A stretch of 64,000 nt of DNA. It comes from JAGVSR01 sp964589785 (GTDB lineage Bacteria; Pseudomonadota; Alphaproteobacteria; Rhizobiales; Hyphomicrobiaceae). Location: contig CAZPUQ010000002.1 in NCBI GenBank assembly GCA_964589785.1, positions 62,001 through 126,000 of the forward strand, written 5' to 3'. The translations under genes and the position numbers were made by a program. Positions 8,118 to 17,327 of the stretch are shown here, piece after piece. The notes under the pieces are model-generated. The model saw nothing but the letters and a program-made list of their open reading frames with translations, did not search any database and was not told the DNA's origin. The first letter of the stretch is position 1. Each line of letters starts with the position of its first letter.

Positions 8118-9524
8118 ATGATCAAGATAGCACATCGCCCGCATTCCCGTGGTGGTCGTCCACCGCTGAAATTGCTCGCGTGGGCTGTGCTGTTCCTATC
8201 CTTGATATTGCCGCTGCCCACACAAGTGTTCAGTCAGGCATCTCTATCCAACGTGCTCCGCGTCGATGTCAGTGGCACGATCGGCGTGGCCGCGAGCGAG
8301 CACATCGCGCAAGCCATCGCCAAGGCGGAGCACGACAAGGCCCAACTGCTTCTTATTCGCCTCGATACGCCGGGAGGACTCGTTTCCTCGACGCGCGAGA
8401 TCATCAAGACGATTCTTGCCTCGCGTGTTCCGGTCGCGGTCTACGTGGCCCCGGGCGGGGCCCATGCGGCCAGCGCCGGGACCTACATCACGCTGGCGGC
8501 TCATGTGGCAGCCATGGCGCCTGGTACGAACATCGGCGCAGCGACACCGATCCAGATTTCAATCCCGGGTCTCCCCGGCGCGCCCGACCCAAAACGCCAG
8601 CCCTCGGACAAGGAGCCACAGGCCAGCAAACCGGCAGCGGTCGTCGAGCAAAAGGCGCTCAACGATGCCGTCGCGCTCCTGCGCAGCCTGGCGCAGCTTC
8701 GCGGTCGCAATGCCGATTGGGCCGAGAAGGCCGTCCGCGAGGCCGCAACGCTGACGGCAGAGGAGGCGTTGAAGGAGCGTGTCGTCGAGTTCGTCGCCCG
8801 CGATGCTGATGACCTCCTGGCTCAGCTTGATGACCGCGTGATCACCACGGCAAGCGGAGAGGTCCGGCTTGAGACCCGAAACGCGACGGTCTCTATGATG
8901 GAGCCGAGTATCCGCACACAAGCGTTGTCTGTGCTCGCGGACCCCAACGTCGCATTTATCCTGCTTCTGATCGGCGTCTATGGCATTCTGTTCGAGTTCT
9001 GGACGCCAGGTCTTGTCGGCCCCGGTGTTGTTGGCGGCATCTGTCTCCTGCTCGCGATGGCTGGGCTCGCCATGCTGCCCGTCAATTACGCGGCGCTCGG
9101 ACTACTCGTGTTCGGCATCGCGCTCATGACAGCGGAGGCTTTCACGCCCGGCATCGGCATCCTGGGGATAAGCGGGCTCATCTCGTTCGTATTGGGAGCG
9201 ATGTTTCAGTTCGATCCGGCGGGCGCGGATATCGATCTTCGGATCGCCTGGCCCCTGATTGCCGGGGCGGCGGCTACGAGCGCGCTACTCTCCGTCGGAG
9301 CCCTTGGTCTCGCCATGAAGGCGCGCCAGCGCGCCGTCGTCACCGGCGCCGAGGAGATGATCGGCAGCACCGGGGTGGTGATCGACTGGCAAGAGGGCCA
9401 GGGCCGCATCCGCATCCACGGCGAGGTCTGGGCGGCACGTGGACCAGAGCACGCCGAGAAGGGCCTGAAGGTCAGAGTGGCCGGAAGAGAAGGCCTCACA
9501 CTCACAGTTGATATCGCCGAATAA
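8118..9524 (+). CDS. NfeD-family membrane-bound serine protease (ClpP class)
   Basis: 468 residues. A signal anchor (about 18-40) precedes a ClpP-type protease domain (about 45-230); the likely nucleophile is Ser119 in GGAHAASAGTYI, with a lysine general base expected in the VVEQKALNDAV region. Then come four to six membrane segments (about 275-410) and a C-terminal OB-fold NfeD domain (about 415-468). The family cleaves hydrophobic regions of stomatin-like proteins and helps membrane quality control. It lies 14 bases upstream of a slipin gene, the classic NfeD/stomatin operon. Confidence 0.88.
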   Translation: MIKIAHRPHSRGGRPPLKLLAWAVLFLSLILPLPTQVFSQASLSNVLRVDVSGTIGVAASEHIAQAIAKAEHDKAQLLLIRLDTPGGLVSSTREIIKTILASRVPVAVYVAPGGAHAASAGTYITLAAHVAAMAPGTNIGAATPIQISIPGLPGAPDPKRQPSDKEPQASKPAAVVEQKALNDAVALLRSLAQLRGRNADWAEKAVREAATLTAEEALKERVVEFVARDADDLLAQLDDRVITTASGEVRLETRNATVSMMEPSIRTQALSVLADPNVAFILLLIGVYGILFEFWTPGLVGPGVVGGICLLLAMAGLAMLPVNYAALGLLVFGIALMTAEAFTPGIGILGISGLISFVLGAMFQFDPAGADIDLRIAWPLIAGAAATSALLSVGALGLAMKARQRAVVTGAEEMIGSTGVVIDWQEGQGRIRIHGEVWAARGPEHAEKGLKVRVAGREGLTLTVDIAE

Positions 9525-9538
9525 CCAGGAGCAGGCCC

Positions 9539-10318
9539 ATGCCCGACACATTCGAGTTCCCATTCCATATTTTCGGCTACTTGCCGCTACTCATCGTCCT
9601 CTTCCTCGTGCTGAACTCGTTCCGCATCCTGCGCGAGTACGAGCGTGGCGTCGTGTTCATGCTGGGGCGCTTCTGGAGGGTCAAGGGACCGGGTCTTGTT
9701 GTCGTCATTCCGCTTGTTCAGCAGATGGTTCGCGTTGACTTGAGAACGCGCGTTTTCGACGTGCCTCCACAGGACGTGATCTCGCGCGACAACGTTTCGG
9801 TTCGCGTCAATGCGGTGCTCTACTACCGCGTCATCGACCCTGAGAAATGCGTCATCCAGGTCGAGGACTACAACCAAGCGACCAGCGAGCTGGCGCAGAC
9901 GACCCTGCGCTCGGTCGTCGGCCAGCACGAGCTCGACCAGATGCTGGCCGAGCGCGACAAGATCAACACCGATGTTCAGCGCATCCTCGATGAGCAGACC
10001 GACGCCTGGGGTATCAAGGTCGCGAACGTCGAGCTGAAGCATATCGACCTCAACGAGAACATGGTGCGCGCCATCGCCAAGCAGGCCGAGGCCGAGCGCC
10101 TGCGCCGTGCCAAGGTCATCGACGCCGAGGGCGAGCTGCAGGCGGCCGAGAAGCTGGCGCAGGCGGGCGAGATACTCGCCAGGCGTCCCGAGGCGATGCA
10201 GCTGCGCTATCTCGGAACGCTGGCCAACATCGCCGGCGAAAAGAGCTCGACGATCGTGTTTCCGGTGCCCGTGGATATCATTCAACGGCTGGCTGCCACA
10301 TCTGACAAGTCTTCGTGA
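9539..10318 (+). CDS. Slipin (stomatin/SPFH-domain membrane protein)
   Basis: 259 residues. One N-terminal membrane segment (FHIFGYLPLLIVLFLVLNSF) is followed by the SPFH/Band 7 domain (about 30-200; YERGVVFMLGRF, DVISRDNVSVRVNAVLYYRV) and a helical C-terminus rich in Ala, Glu and Arg. The protein probably forms oligomeric scaffolds in the inner membrane. CCAGGAGCAGGCCC precedes the ATG. Directly downstream of NfeD, its usual protease partner. Length is normal for the family. Confidence 0.9.
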   Translation: MPDTFEFPFHIFGYLPLLIVLFLVLNSFRILREYERGVVFMLGRFWRVKGPGLVVVIPLVQQMVRVDLRTRVFDVPPQDVISRDNVSVRVNAVLYYRVIDPEKCVIQVEDYNQATSELAQTTLRSVVGQHELDQMLAERDKINTDVQRILDEQTDAWGIKVANVELKHIDLNENMVRAIAKQAEAERLRRAKVIDAEGELQAAEKLAQAGEILARRPEAMQLRYLGTLANIAGEKSSTIVFPVPVDIIQRLAATSDKSS

Positions 10319-10379
10319 GGAGTCCCTTCTTGGGCAATCACGGTAGTGTCCCAACGTTAGTCGAACACAGGCTGAAATT

Positions 10380-11010
10380 GTGCCGCGGCTTTCTGCTTTG
10401 TTGCTGACCCGGCGATTTGCGCCTTTGTTCTGGTGCCAGTTTTTCGCAGCGTTTGGAAATAACTACTTCCTCAACGCATTGGTTTTTCTAATTCTATTCG
10501 AGACGGGTTAACCTGAGTATGCGGTCTTGATCCCACTTGCAACCCGTCTTCATCGCACCCAACTTCTTCCTGTCCGCCCTTGGCGGCGAGATTGCTGACC
10601 GTTACGACATGGCACGGCTCACGCAGCGCCTCAGGTTGCTGGAAATGGGCATCACTATTCTCGCAATCATTGGCTTCGTCTGGCATTCCGTCGCGATGTA
10701 GTTTGTTGCGCTGCTGCTATTTGGCGTAATCGCAGCACTCTTTGGGCCGATCAAATACGGTATCCTGCCTCGCATACTCACCCGAGCCGAATAGCCAGTC
10801 GGAAATGCGCTGGTGGAAAGCGCCAGATTCATCGCCATCCTACTTGGCACGATTAGCGGCGGCCTTGCCGTTCGGTATGGCGGCGACCCGGCATCGTTGT
10901 CATTGCTGATCATCATACTCTCGCTCATGAGTTTTGGCGCAAGTCTCTTCATGCCGGCGACGGGTGAAGCAGCGCCGGGCGTCGTCGCGCAGATGACTGC
11001 GCGTGATGCC
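10380..11010 (+). pseudogene. Decayed MFS transporter (LplT-like N-terminal half)
   Basis: Pieces in several frames are recognisable: LLTRRFAPLFWCQFFAAFGN ending at a TAA, then FIAPNFFLSALGGEIADRYD, LFGVIAALFGPIKYGILP and FIAILLGTISGGLA. These match the N-terminal half of lysophospholipid-transporter-like MFS proteins that are often fused to an acyltransferase and AMP-ligase. At least three in-frame stops (near 10508, 10700 and 10790) and a frameshift disrupt it, and the C-terminal half is missing. An intact acyltransferase/ligase of that pathway is at 31600. Confidence 0.75.
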
Positions 11011-11072
11011 GGTGGAGTGACGTGGCCCCTCGACCGTTCAGGGATAAGCAGTGCCGGAGTTCCGTCGACGCC

Positions 11073-11086
11073 ATGATCCAAATCAA
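11073..11086. promoter_or_regulatory. Degenerate FNR-like box ATGATCCAAATCAA
   Basis: TGAT-N4-ATCA core is intact; only the first base departs from TTGAT-N4-ATCAA. It lies about 207 bases upstream of the small exported protein at 11287, just after the MFS remnant. The weakest of the boxes listed. Confidence 0.35.
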
Positions 11087-11286
11087 AGTTGCCATGACGT
11101 TAAGTTGAATGCCGGAGGGATTGTTTCTTTGCAGGAGCGCTACGATTTCAATTGCAGCGAAATGCAGACCTGCATGACGCAAGTGCGCTGATTGGTGCGA
11201 AACGTGAAACGACGGTCGCATACACATTCTCAGCGCGTTCACACGCCCGCCAGATCTCAACAAAATCTCAAATGGAGTGACAGAAT

Positions 11287-11589
11287 ATGATGACCAGAGC
11301 CACCCGCATAGTGCCCCTCCTCGCAGTAGTAAGCGTTTTTGTATTCTCCGGACTCCCGGCAATAGCGGCCGAGACTGAAGGTGAAATGAAGGACACCGTT
11401 GAGAACTGCACCGGTTTGGCGGCGAAATTGAGAACGAAGGTGGCGGATGCAAAACTTGCGCCCGACGGCCTTGCGAAAGCCGAGGCATTTCTGACCAAAA
11501 TGGACAAGGCCTGTACGAACAAGATGTTCACCGAAGCCGGCGCAGCGGGTCTCGACGTCCTGATCGAGATCGACGCGGCGAAGAAGTAA
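11287..11589 (+). CDS. Small exported protein of unknown function
   Basis: 100 residues. Residues 1-27 form a signal peptide (TRIVPLLAVVSVFVFSGLP, cleavage likely after AIA). The mature part is helical and charged, with two cysteines (NCTGL and KACTN) about 40 residues apart that could form a disulphide in the periplasm. GGAG eight to ten bases before the ATG supports the start. I do not recognise the family. Isolated between the MFS remnant and an intergenic stretch. Confidence 0.6.
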   Translation: MMTRATRIVPLLAVVSVFVFSGLPAIAAETEGEMKDTVENCTGLAAKLRTKVADAKLAPDGLAKAEAFLTKMDKACTNKMFTEAGAAGLDVLIEIDAAKK

Positions 11590-12089
11590 TCGCTGACACG
11601 CGCTGTCGCAGAAATGCGGTCACGGTGGGTGGCTCTTCGCCGCCCACCGTTCGCAAGGAATCGCAGTGGCTGCTCCGGTGACAACCTGGCCAAAGAGGTA
11701 AAGGATTCGGACTAACGAACTGGTTCCTGGCTGGCGCGACTCTGTCCAGGGGATCCGAGGCGAGGCAAACTGTGAACGTGGACCTGGAATAGTTCGATCG
11801 GCGGTCGGTGGAGGCAGAGATCGAGGTGCGGCGCGAGTAAGCGAGATCCTCAGGGGCAACTACGATCTGGGGCGTGGTCCCTTCTCACCGGCGTCCGATA
11901 ATCTTGGGGGAGAAGTTACCGGCCTGTCGGCCACGCTTCGGTGGCAACGATAAGCGATCTAGGGCGCACGCTGTGCAAAATCGCAACCGGCGCCCGGGAA
12001 GGGAACTCCTCCCACGGGCGCCTTGTCTCAACGTCCGAGCCGCTCAGTTACTTCTGAGGCGCCGGAGCCTCACTGAGCGGCTTGCCTCG
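11590..12089. other. 500-base stretch without a recognisable gene
   Basis: Open frames here look like shadows. An imperfect hairpin at 11991-12020 (outer arms CGCCCG / CGGGCG) lies just downstream of the minus-strand gene ending at 12090 and might end its transcript, but no T-run follows. Confidence 0.4.
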
Positions 12090-12515
12090 TCACCGGATCA
12101 CGAACCGGTTCTGCATCGGCAAAGCGTCGTTCCAGAACGGCGCATCGCCACTCCGGTCGAACCCGGGCTTGCCGTCCTTGTCAGAGTAGAGCGAAGCCCA
12201 AAGTGTCGTGCCGGTCTTGGGGGCGCTCTTGAACTCGATCTTGACGCCGCGATGATCACCGGCTTTGAGTTCGGCGTGACCAAGAGGCTCCTTGATGGGG
12301 TTGCCGTCCTTGTCTGCGCCGTAGATCACGATGTAGCCGTCGGCGGGCAAGTAAGCGTAATCGACTGAGAGTCTGTTGGCTTCCACTTTCTGGTCGAAAA
12401 CGGTAATGGATGGCGGTGTTGCTGGGGTCGCGGCTTGCGCCGCAGCCGTAGCCACTCCGACGAAGGCCAGACCAAGCCCCGTTGCCAATAGTTGCGGCTT
12501 GAGAGTCGGTTTCAT
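12090..12515 (-). CDS. Exported protein with DUF7282-like domain
   Basis: 141 residues. Signal peptide about 1-28 (LLATGLGLAFVGVATAAAQA) and a mature beta-rich domain with the signature YIVIYGADKDGNP, AGDHRGV and LWASLYSDKDGKPGFDRSGD. That pattern occurs in DUF7282-type secreted domains; their function is not established. Probably periplasmic. The ATG is preceded on its strand by AGGAAAGGAACGTGACTC. The stop codon is at 12090; the neighbouring genes give no functional clue. Confidence 0.6.
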   Translation of the reverse strand: MKPTLKPQLLATGLGLAFVGVATAAAQAATPATPPSITVFDQKVEANRLSVDYAYLPADGYIVIYGADKDGNPIKEPLGHAELKAGDHRGVKIEFKSAPKTGTTLWASLYSDKDGKPGFDRSGDAPFWNDALPMQNRFVIR

Positions 12516-12908
12516 GAGTCACGTTCCTTTCCTGCGTGGTGCCGTTGCTCCGGACAGCGGAGCAATGCGGAGCCGTGCACTTGAGGTGGTTGGCGATGGG
12601 TTGAATTACCAATCGAAAGCGGACCTCAACCTGATCGGCTTCGCCGATGAGATCGCCCCTAACGGGCAGAGCCTCTAAGCAGCTTTGTCTGGCTTGGCCA
12701 ACGAAAGCTGCGTAGATTCTTCTTTTGATGCAGCTTGTTATCCGAAACCGGCGAGGACCACTTTTCGGGAAGCTGCAAAGACAAATGCCCTGAAGTGCAC
12801 ATCCGTGAGCCCGGCCTATGCTCTCGTGCTCATCGGCTCGAGGAAGAAATCCGCGGGATTCGGCATTCCCAATTCTGGGACGCACCCCGAGCGGCGGCAA
12901 TCGACTGC
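12516..12908. other. 393-base stretch without a recognisable gene
   Basis: Lies between the DUF7282-like gene and the end of the LysR gene, both on the minus strand. Short open frames occur on both strands, but none has a convincing ribosome binding site or a recognised domain. It may hold the promoter of the exported protein. Confidence 0.4.
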
Positions 12909-13829
12909 TTAGAGAATTCCGCGCTTGAGCTTTGGAGTGCCTTCGATGGTGGTACGGAAAAAGCCGGCGAGCTTGGCGTAGTCCGCCTGGTGCGCGCTCG
13001 ACTTTCGCCAAACCATGCCGATCGTGCGATGTATGGACCGCTCGCGTAGCCGCAGCGTCTTGACGTTGGGATCGCGCAGCAATTCGCTGCGAACGTAGAG
13101 ACCGGGCATGAACGTAATGCCGAGCCCCATGACGACCATTTCGCGCAGCATATCGACGCTCGTCCCTTCGAAATCATAGCGAATGCGCGCGCCGGCCTCC
13201 ACGCAGAGTGCGACAACCTCGTCATGAAGCTGATGCCCGGAGCCCAGGGCGAGCACATCCTCACTGGCAATGTCGGCGAGCGCGACCTCTTCTCTTTCGG
13301 CCAAGGGATGATCTGCTCCTACTGTCAGGTAGAGCGGCTCACGAAACAGGATCTCGCTGACGAACTCGTCGCCACGGACCGGCAGAGTGGTGATAATCAA
13401 ATCGAGTGTGCCATCCTCCAACGACCGCGGAAGGGAGCTCGGAGGTTCCTCGCGGACGTAGAGTTTGAGGCCTCCATAGCTCTTGTGGAGCTTGGGGACG
13501 ACGTGCTGCAGGAGGTAGGGGCCGATTGTGGCTGGCAATCCAAGCCGCAGGAGCCCTGATAGCTCCTTGCCGCCGCTGGCCGCAAGACTTCGGATCTCGT
13601 TGGCATCCCGCAGAATTCTGCGGGCGATCTCGACCACCTGCACGCCGATTGCGGTCAGCACGACGCGCGAAGTCGTCCGCTCCACGAGCTGCGCGCCGAG
13701 CCGTTCCTCGAGCGACTTGATCTGCTCGGAGAGCGTGGGCTGCGTCGTGTTCGTGCGCTCCGCGGCTCTGCGGAAGTTTCGCGTAACGGCCACCGCGACG
13801 AGATATTCAAGCTGTCTGATAGTCGGCAC
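12909..13829 (-). CDS. LysR-family regulator, OxyR-like but lacking the peroxidatic cysteine
   Basis: 306 residues from a GTG start that gives VPTIRQLEYLVAVA; upstream codons in the same frame add an unusual leader. N-terminal winged HTH (about 3-62) and periplasmic-binding-like effector domain (about 90-300). The effector domain resembles OxyR: GSGHQLHDEVVALC aligns with the E. coli stretch holding Cys199 and Cys208. Here position 199 is Gln200 and only the second cysteine (Cys209) remains, so disulphide sensing as in OxyR is not possible. Transcribed divergently from the small gene at 14037, which may be a target. Confidence 0.82.
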   Translation of the reverse strand: MPTIRQLEYLVAVAVTRNFRRAAERTNTTQPTLSEQIKSLEERLGAQLVERTTSRVVLTAIGVQVVEIARRILRDANEIRSLAASGGKELSGLLRLGLPATIGPYLLQHVVPKLHKSYGGLKLYVREEPPSSLPRSLEDGTLDLIITTLPVRGDEFVSEILFREPLYLTVGADHPLAEREEVALADIASEDVLALGSGHQLHDEVVALCVEAGARIRYDFEGTSVDMLREMVVMGLGITFMPGLYVRSELLRDPNVKTLRLRERSIHRTIGMVWRKSSAHQADYAKLAGFFRTTIEGTPKLKRGIL

Positions 13830-14036
13830 AGGGCGTTCCCCAGTTTGGATCGGTTCCGCACGTTGGACACGTTGGAAAAGTATGGCCCGTCGGCCACCTC
13901 GTTCCAAGGTGATAGGTAAACCCGATCAGCGGCGGAGGCACAATCTATTGGATGAGCTAGCGCGGCCTCCCCAAATCCCAACTATGGCCGACGAGGTAAT
14001 ACTCGGCCGACAACGGTAACGAGACAGGAGAAAGCC

Positions 14037-14339
14037 ATGCTCGACCTTTCCAGGATCGCCGAACAATTTGCCGCGCTCATCGGTCAGGAGCCGGCGTCTG
14101 GCATTGAGACCCCAGCGTCTTTGCTCGACGCCCTCCAAAACGCCGGCGTGGACCCCGGCGCCCTCCAAGGCCTGGGCGAGAACCAGATTTTCGGTCTGCT
14201 GGCCGGCTACGGCATCGATCCTTCACAGTTCGCCATTGCCGACGTCCAGGAGCTATTGAACGGCCTCGGTGAAAACGAGCACCATGTGGGTCAGGCGGCT
14301 AGCGTCCTAGACATGAATGGCGATGATCAGGGCGCTTGA
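14037..14339 (+). CDS. Small acidic protein of unknown function
   Basis: 100 residues, acidic, rich in Leu, Gly and Ala, no membrane segment and no cysteine. Good ribosome binding site (AGGAGAAAG) before ATG 14037. The pattern of short helices with GLGENQIFGLLAGYGIDPSQ resembles no family I can name. It lies divergent to the LysR regulator and 43 bases upstream of the Crp/Fnr gene in the same direction, so it may be co-transcribed with it. Confidence 0.55.
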   Translation: MLDLSRIAEQFAALIGQEPASGIETPASLLDALQNAGVDPGALQGLGENQIFGLLAGYGIDPSQFAIADVQELLNGLGENEHHVGQAASVLDMNGDDQGA

Positions 14340-14382
14340 GTGCAACGGTCAAACCGCAACGGACGATGGGCAGGAATCGCGC

Positions 14383-15147
14383 ATGCTGTACTTTGATACG
14401 GGAATCGAAACTGTTAATGCCGTCGCGCCACCGTGCCCTCCGCCCCCCGACTCTCTGCCGGTACGGTCCGAGGGCCTCGATAGTCATTTCACCGCCGGCA
14501 AGTCCCGGATGGTCAAGGCCCGCGAGCACCTATTCACGGCGGGCGACGCCCGCTGCCATGTCTACCGCATCGAGAGTGGCTCGGTGTGCCTCTACAAGAT
14601 CATGCCCGACGGGTGCCGCCAAGTCTTCGACTTCCCCTGCGCCGGGGAATACGTAGGGATCGGCTCCGGGATCGAGCATGCGTGCAACGCTCGGGCGCTG
14701 GAGCCGCTGCGCGTGAAATGTATTGCCGTGGCGGATCTCAACCTCAATGCTGAGCGCAACCCCCGACTCGCCGTCGAGCTCTACGAGGCCATGTCTCGTG
14801 AGCTTATGGCAAGCCAGAACCATCTCTGCACCATCGGCCAGCTCAGCGCGGCAGAGCGGGTGGCCTGTTTCCTCCTGGCGCTGTCGCGGCGCGGCGCGCG
14901 CCGTGGGGAGGAGGCCCGTACCCTCGTGCTGCCCATGTCCCGCTCCGACATCGCCGACTTTCTCAGTCTCACCATCGAGACGGTGAGCCGCACGCTGTCC
15001 AAACTGCGCGCCGATCGGCTAATCGACATCGAGCAACACACAAACGTGCGCTTGCTCGATACGGGCGAGTTCGAGCGGCTGGCTGCGGGCGAAGCCGCGG
15101 TCCAGCCCGCACGTGTCACAAGGTTGCGGGAGCGGCACATGCCGTAG
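14383..15147 (+). CDS. Crp/Fnr-family transcriptional regulator (FixK-like)
   Basis: 254 residues. Cyclic-nucleotide-binding fold (about 45-165) and C-terminal HTH (about 175-245). The recognition helix carries E..SR (LTIETVSRTLSKL), the arrangement that reads TTGAT-N4-ATCAA half-sites. The N-terminal four-cysteine Fe-S cluster motif of true Fnr is not seen; single cysteines occur at CPPPP and further in, so oxygen sensing would be indirect as in FixK. The ATG at 14383 with CAGGA upstream was preferred over 14317, which would overlap the previous gene. Likely regulator of the boxes found in this window (inference). Confidence 0.82.
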   Translation: MLYFDTGIETVNAVAPPCPPPPDSLPVRSEGLDSHFTAGKSRMVKAREHLFTAGDARCHVYRIESGSVCLYKIMPDGCRQVFDFPCAGEYVGIGSGIEHACNARALEPLRVKCIAVADLNLNAERNPRLAVELYEAMSRELMASQNHLCTIGQLSAAERVACFLLALSRRGARRGEEARTLVLPMSRSDIADFLSLTIETVSRTLSKLRADRLIDIEQHTNVRLLDTGEFERLAAGEAAVQPARVTRLRERHMP

Positions 15148-15263
15148 ACATGCCTTTGACACGACGGAAAATTCGACGCTAGAGCCGCGGCCTCGACATG
15201 AGCGGCCATGTTCACGGCACTTGGCGACCGGACTCGGCTTGTTACAATCTGGGATGACGCTTG

Positions 15264-16331
15264 ATGGACATGATGGCCGCCGCCTTGACCGGACTTTGGC
15301 TCGGCATGCCGGTGTGGGTGTGGCTCGCGTTCCTCGGCATCGTTGTGACAATTCTTGCCGTCGATCTCGGTCTCTTTCACAGAGATGCTCACGAGATCGG
15401 CATGAAAGAGAGCGCACTTCTCGCGGGGCTCTGCATGAGCCTCGGTTTCCTCTTCTCCTTTGTCGTCTTCTGGCTCTACGGTAACGGCACGGGCAGTATG
15501 CTCGATCCGGCGATCGCGGCCGCTGCGCCCGGCTCCGAGCGTGCCTGGACCGCATGGGAGCTCTATCTCACCGGCTGGGTCGTGGAGCAGACGCTCGCGT
15601 TCGACAACGTCTTCGTCATGTCGATGATCTTCACGTACTTCGCCATTCCGCCGAAGTACCAGCATCGCGTGCTGTTCTACGGCATACTGGGCGTTATCGT
15701 GTTGCGCGCCATCATGATCGGGCTCGGTGCGGCCCTCGTGCACCAGTTCGACTGGATCCTCTATGTCTTCTCCGCCTTCCTGGTGTTCACGGGCATCAAG
15801 ATGCTTCTGATGGCTGATCAGAAGCCGGACATCGCCAACAACCCGGTCCTGCGCTGGATGCGCGGGCACATGCGCATCACCGACCGCATCGACGGGCAGA
15901 ATTTTTTCGTTCGTCAGCCCGATCCCAAGACCGGCAAGCTCGAGCGCTACGCGACGCCGCTGTTCGTGGCGTTGGTCCTCATCGAGATCGCGGACCTCAT
16001 CTTCGCCGTCGATTCGATCCCGGCCGTCTTCGCCATTACCCAGGACCCGTTCATCGTCTATACGTCGAACATCTTCGCGATCCTCGGTCTGCGCTCGCTC
16101 TACTTCGTGCTGTCCGCCATGGTGCACCGCTTCCACTATCTCAAGTACGCGCTGGCGCTCGTGCTCGTCTTCGTGGGCTCAAAGATCTTCGTGCAGCAGT
16201 TCATCGGCAAGATCTCGCCCGAGGTGAGCCTCGCCGTCACGGTGACGCTCCTCGTCGGCGGCATCCTCGCCTCGCTGTGGGCGACGCGAGGCGAGGCGTC
16301 ATGCGATCGCAAGCTGCAGGCGCAAGATTGA
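15264..16331 (+). CDS. TerC/Alx-family integral membrane protein
   Basis: About 355 residues with nine or so membrane segments. Family hallmarks are visible: LAFDNVFVMSMIF and LIEIADLIFAVDSIPAVFAIT, with the conserved acidic residues inside membrane segments that are thought to bind metal ions. TerC-type proteins are linked to manganese export and metalation of secreted proteins, and to tellurite resistance in some operons; no other ter genes are here. Start uncertain among TTG 15261, ATG 15264 and ATG 15270. Lies between the Crp/Fnr gene and carbonic anhydrase. Confidence 0.88.
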   Translation: MDMMAAALTGLWLGMPVWVWLAFLGIVVTILAVDLGLFHRDAHEIGMKESALLAGLCMSLGFLFSFVVFWLYGNGTGSMLDPAIAAAAPGSERAWTAWELYLTGWVVEQTLAFDNVFVMSMIFTYFAIPPKYQHRVLFYGILGVIVLRAIMIGLGAALVHQFDWILYVFSAFLVFTGIKMLLMADQKPDIANNPVLRWMRGHMRITDRIDGQNFFVRQPDPKTGKLERYATPLFVALVLIEIADLIFAVDSIPAVFAITQDPFIVYTSNIFAILGLRSLYFVLSAMVHRFHYLKYALALVLVFVGSKIFVQQFIGKISPEVSLAVTVTLLVGGILASLWATRGEASCDRKLQAQD

Positions 16332-16509
16332 TGACAGTGGATCGCGCCCTCGGCCGGCCTCGCCTATGGCGCCGCAGAGGGCCCTTTGCGGTCGCCAGGG
16401 TCGAACTATCATCGTGTTTGCAAGATGGGTCGACGAGATCGCCCCTTGGCGACGTGATCGATCTCAGATAGTGGGCCTTCGATTGGAACTGGCAACTGAA
16501 GGAGGGGGC

Positions 16510-17157
16510 ATGGCTGAGCTTGCAACACTTTTCGACAATAATCGTAGCTGGGCCGCCGCTCAGCTGAGAGCGGATCCGGAGTACTTCGCGCGACTTGCGG
16601 AGCAGCAGACCCCGAAGTTCCTGTGGATCGGCTGCTCGGACAGCCGAGTGCCGGCGAACCAGATCCTGGGACTGAAACCCGGCGAGGTGTTCGTTCACCG
16701 GAATGTGGCCAACCTCGTCGTCAACACTGACATGAGCTGCCTCTCCGTGATGCAGTTCGCCGTCGAGGTCCTGAAGATCGAGCACATCATCGTTTGCGGC
16801 CACTACGGCTGCGGCGGGGTGCACGCGGCCTGCGGCACGCGCCAGCTCGGTCTGATTGACAACTGGCTGCGCCACATCAAGGATATCTATGTCCGCCACA
16901 AGCACGAACTCGACGGGATCAACGAAATGAAGCGTCGCGGCGATCGTCTTTGCGAGCTCAACGTTGTCGAGCAAGTGAAGAACGTTTGCCACACGACGAT
17001 TGTGCAGAATGCCTGGGCTTCGGGTCAGCCTCTCTCCGTGCATGGGCTCATCTACGCCTTGAGCGACGGCCTGCTTCACGATCTGGCCGTGCGGATCACC
17101 AACGCGGAGCAGCTCGACGCCATCTATCAAACCCGCATGGGAGCCCCTGCTGACTGA
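16510..17157 (+). CDS. Beta-class carbonic anhydrase
   Basis: 215 residues. Zinc ligands and the catalytic dyad are intact: Cys42, Asp44 and Arg46 in GCSDSRVP, and His98 and Cys101 in GHYGCGG. It interconverts CO2 and bicarbonate in the cytoplasm. The open frame extends upstream to 16366, but AAGGAGGGGGC immediately before ATG 16510 and homologue length fix this start. Downstream of TerC by about 180 bases. May supply bicarbonate for carboxylations or help pH homeostasis alongside the Mnh-like antiporter, though it is 4.7 kb away. Confidence 0.92.
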   Translation: MAELATLFDNNRSWAAAQLRADPEYFARLAEQQTPKFLWIGCSDSRVPANQILGLKPGEVFVHRNVANLVVNTDMSCLSVMQFAVEVLKIEHIIVCGHYGCGGVHAACGTRQLGLIDNWLRHIKDIYVRHKHELDGINEMKRRGDRLCELNVVEQVKNVCHTTIVQNAWASGQPLSVHGLIYALSDGLLHDLAVRITNAEQLDAIYQTRMGAPAD

Positions 17158-17327
17158 CCCCGATCGGTGGAGCTACCAGATGAGAGCCCTCACAAAGCTG
17201 TTGACCGGATGCTCCGTCAATTCGAGTCTTAATTCAATCGAAGCGCTCTACGCGCGTCACATGCCCCGCCCCAGCCCCCGACGCAACGATAGTGCGCAGT
17301 GTAGACTGTCGACGGATTTCGCCTTGG

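Noticed and set aside
14781..16136. 451-codon minus-strand open frame
   Set aside because: It lies opposite the Crp/Fnr and TerC genes, is rich in His, Glu, Asp and Arg, has no recognisable domain and no ribosome site. It is a GC-driven antisense frame.
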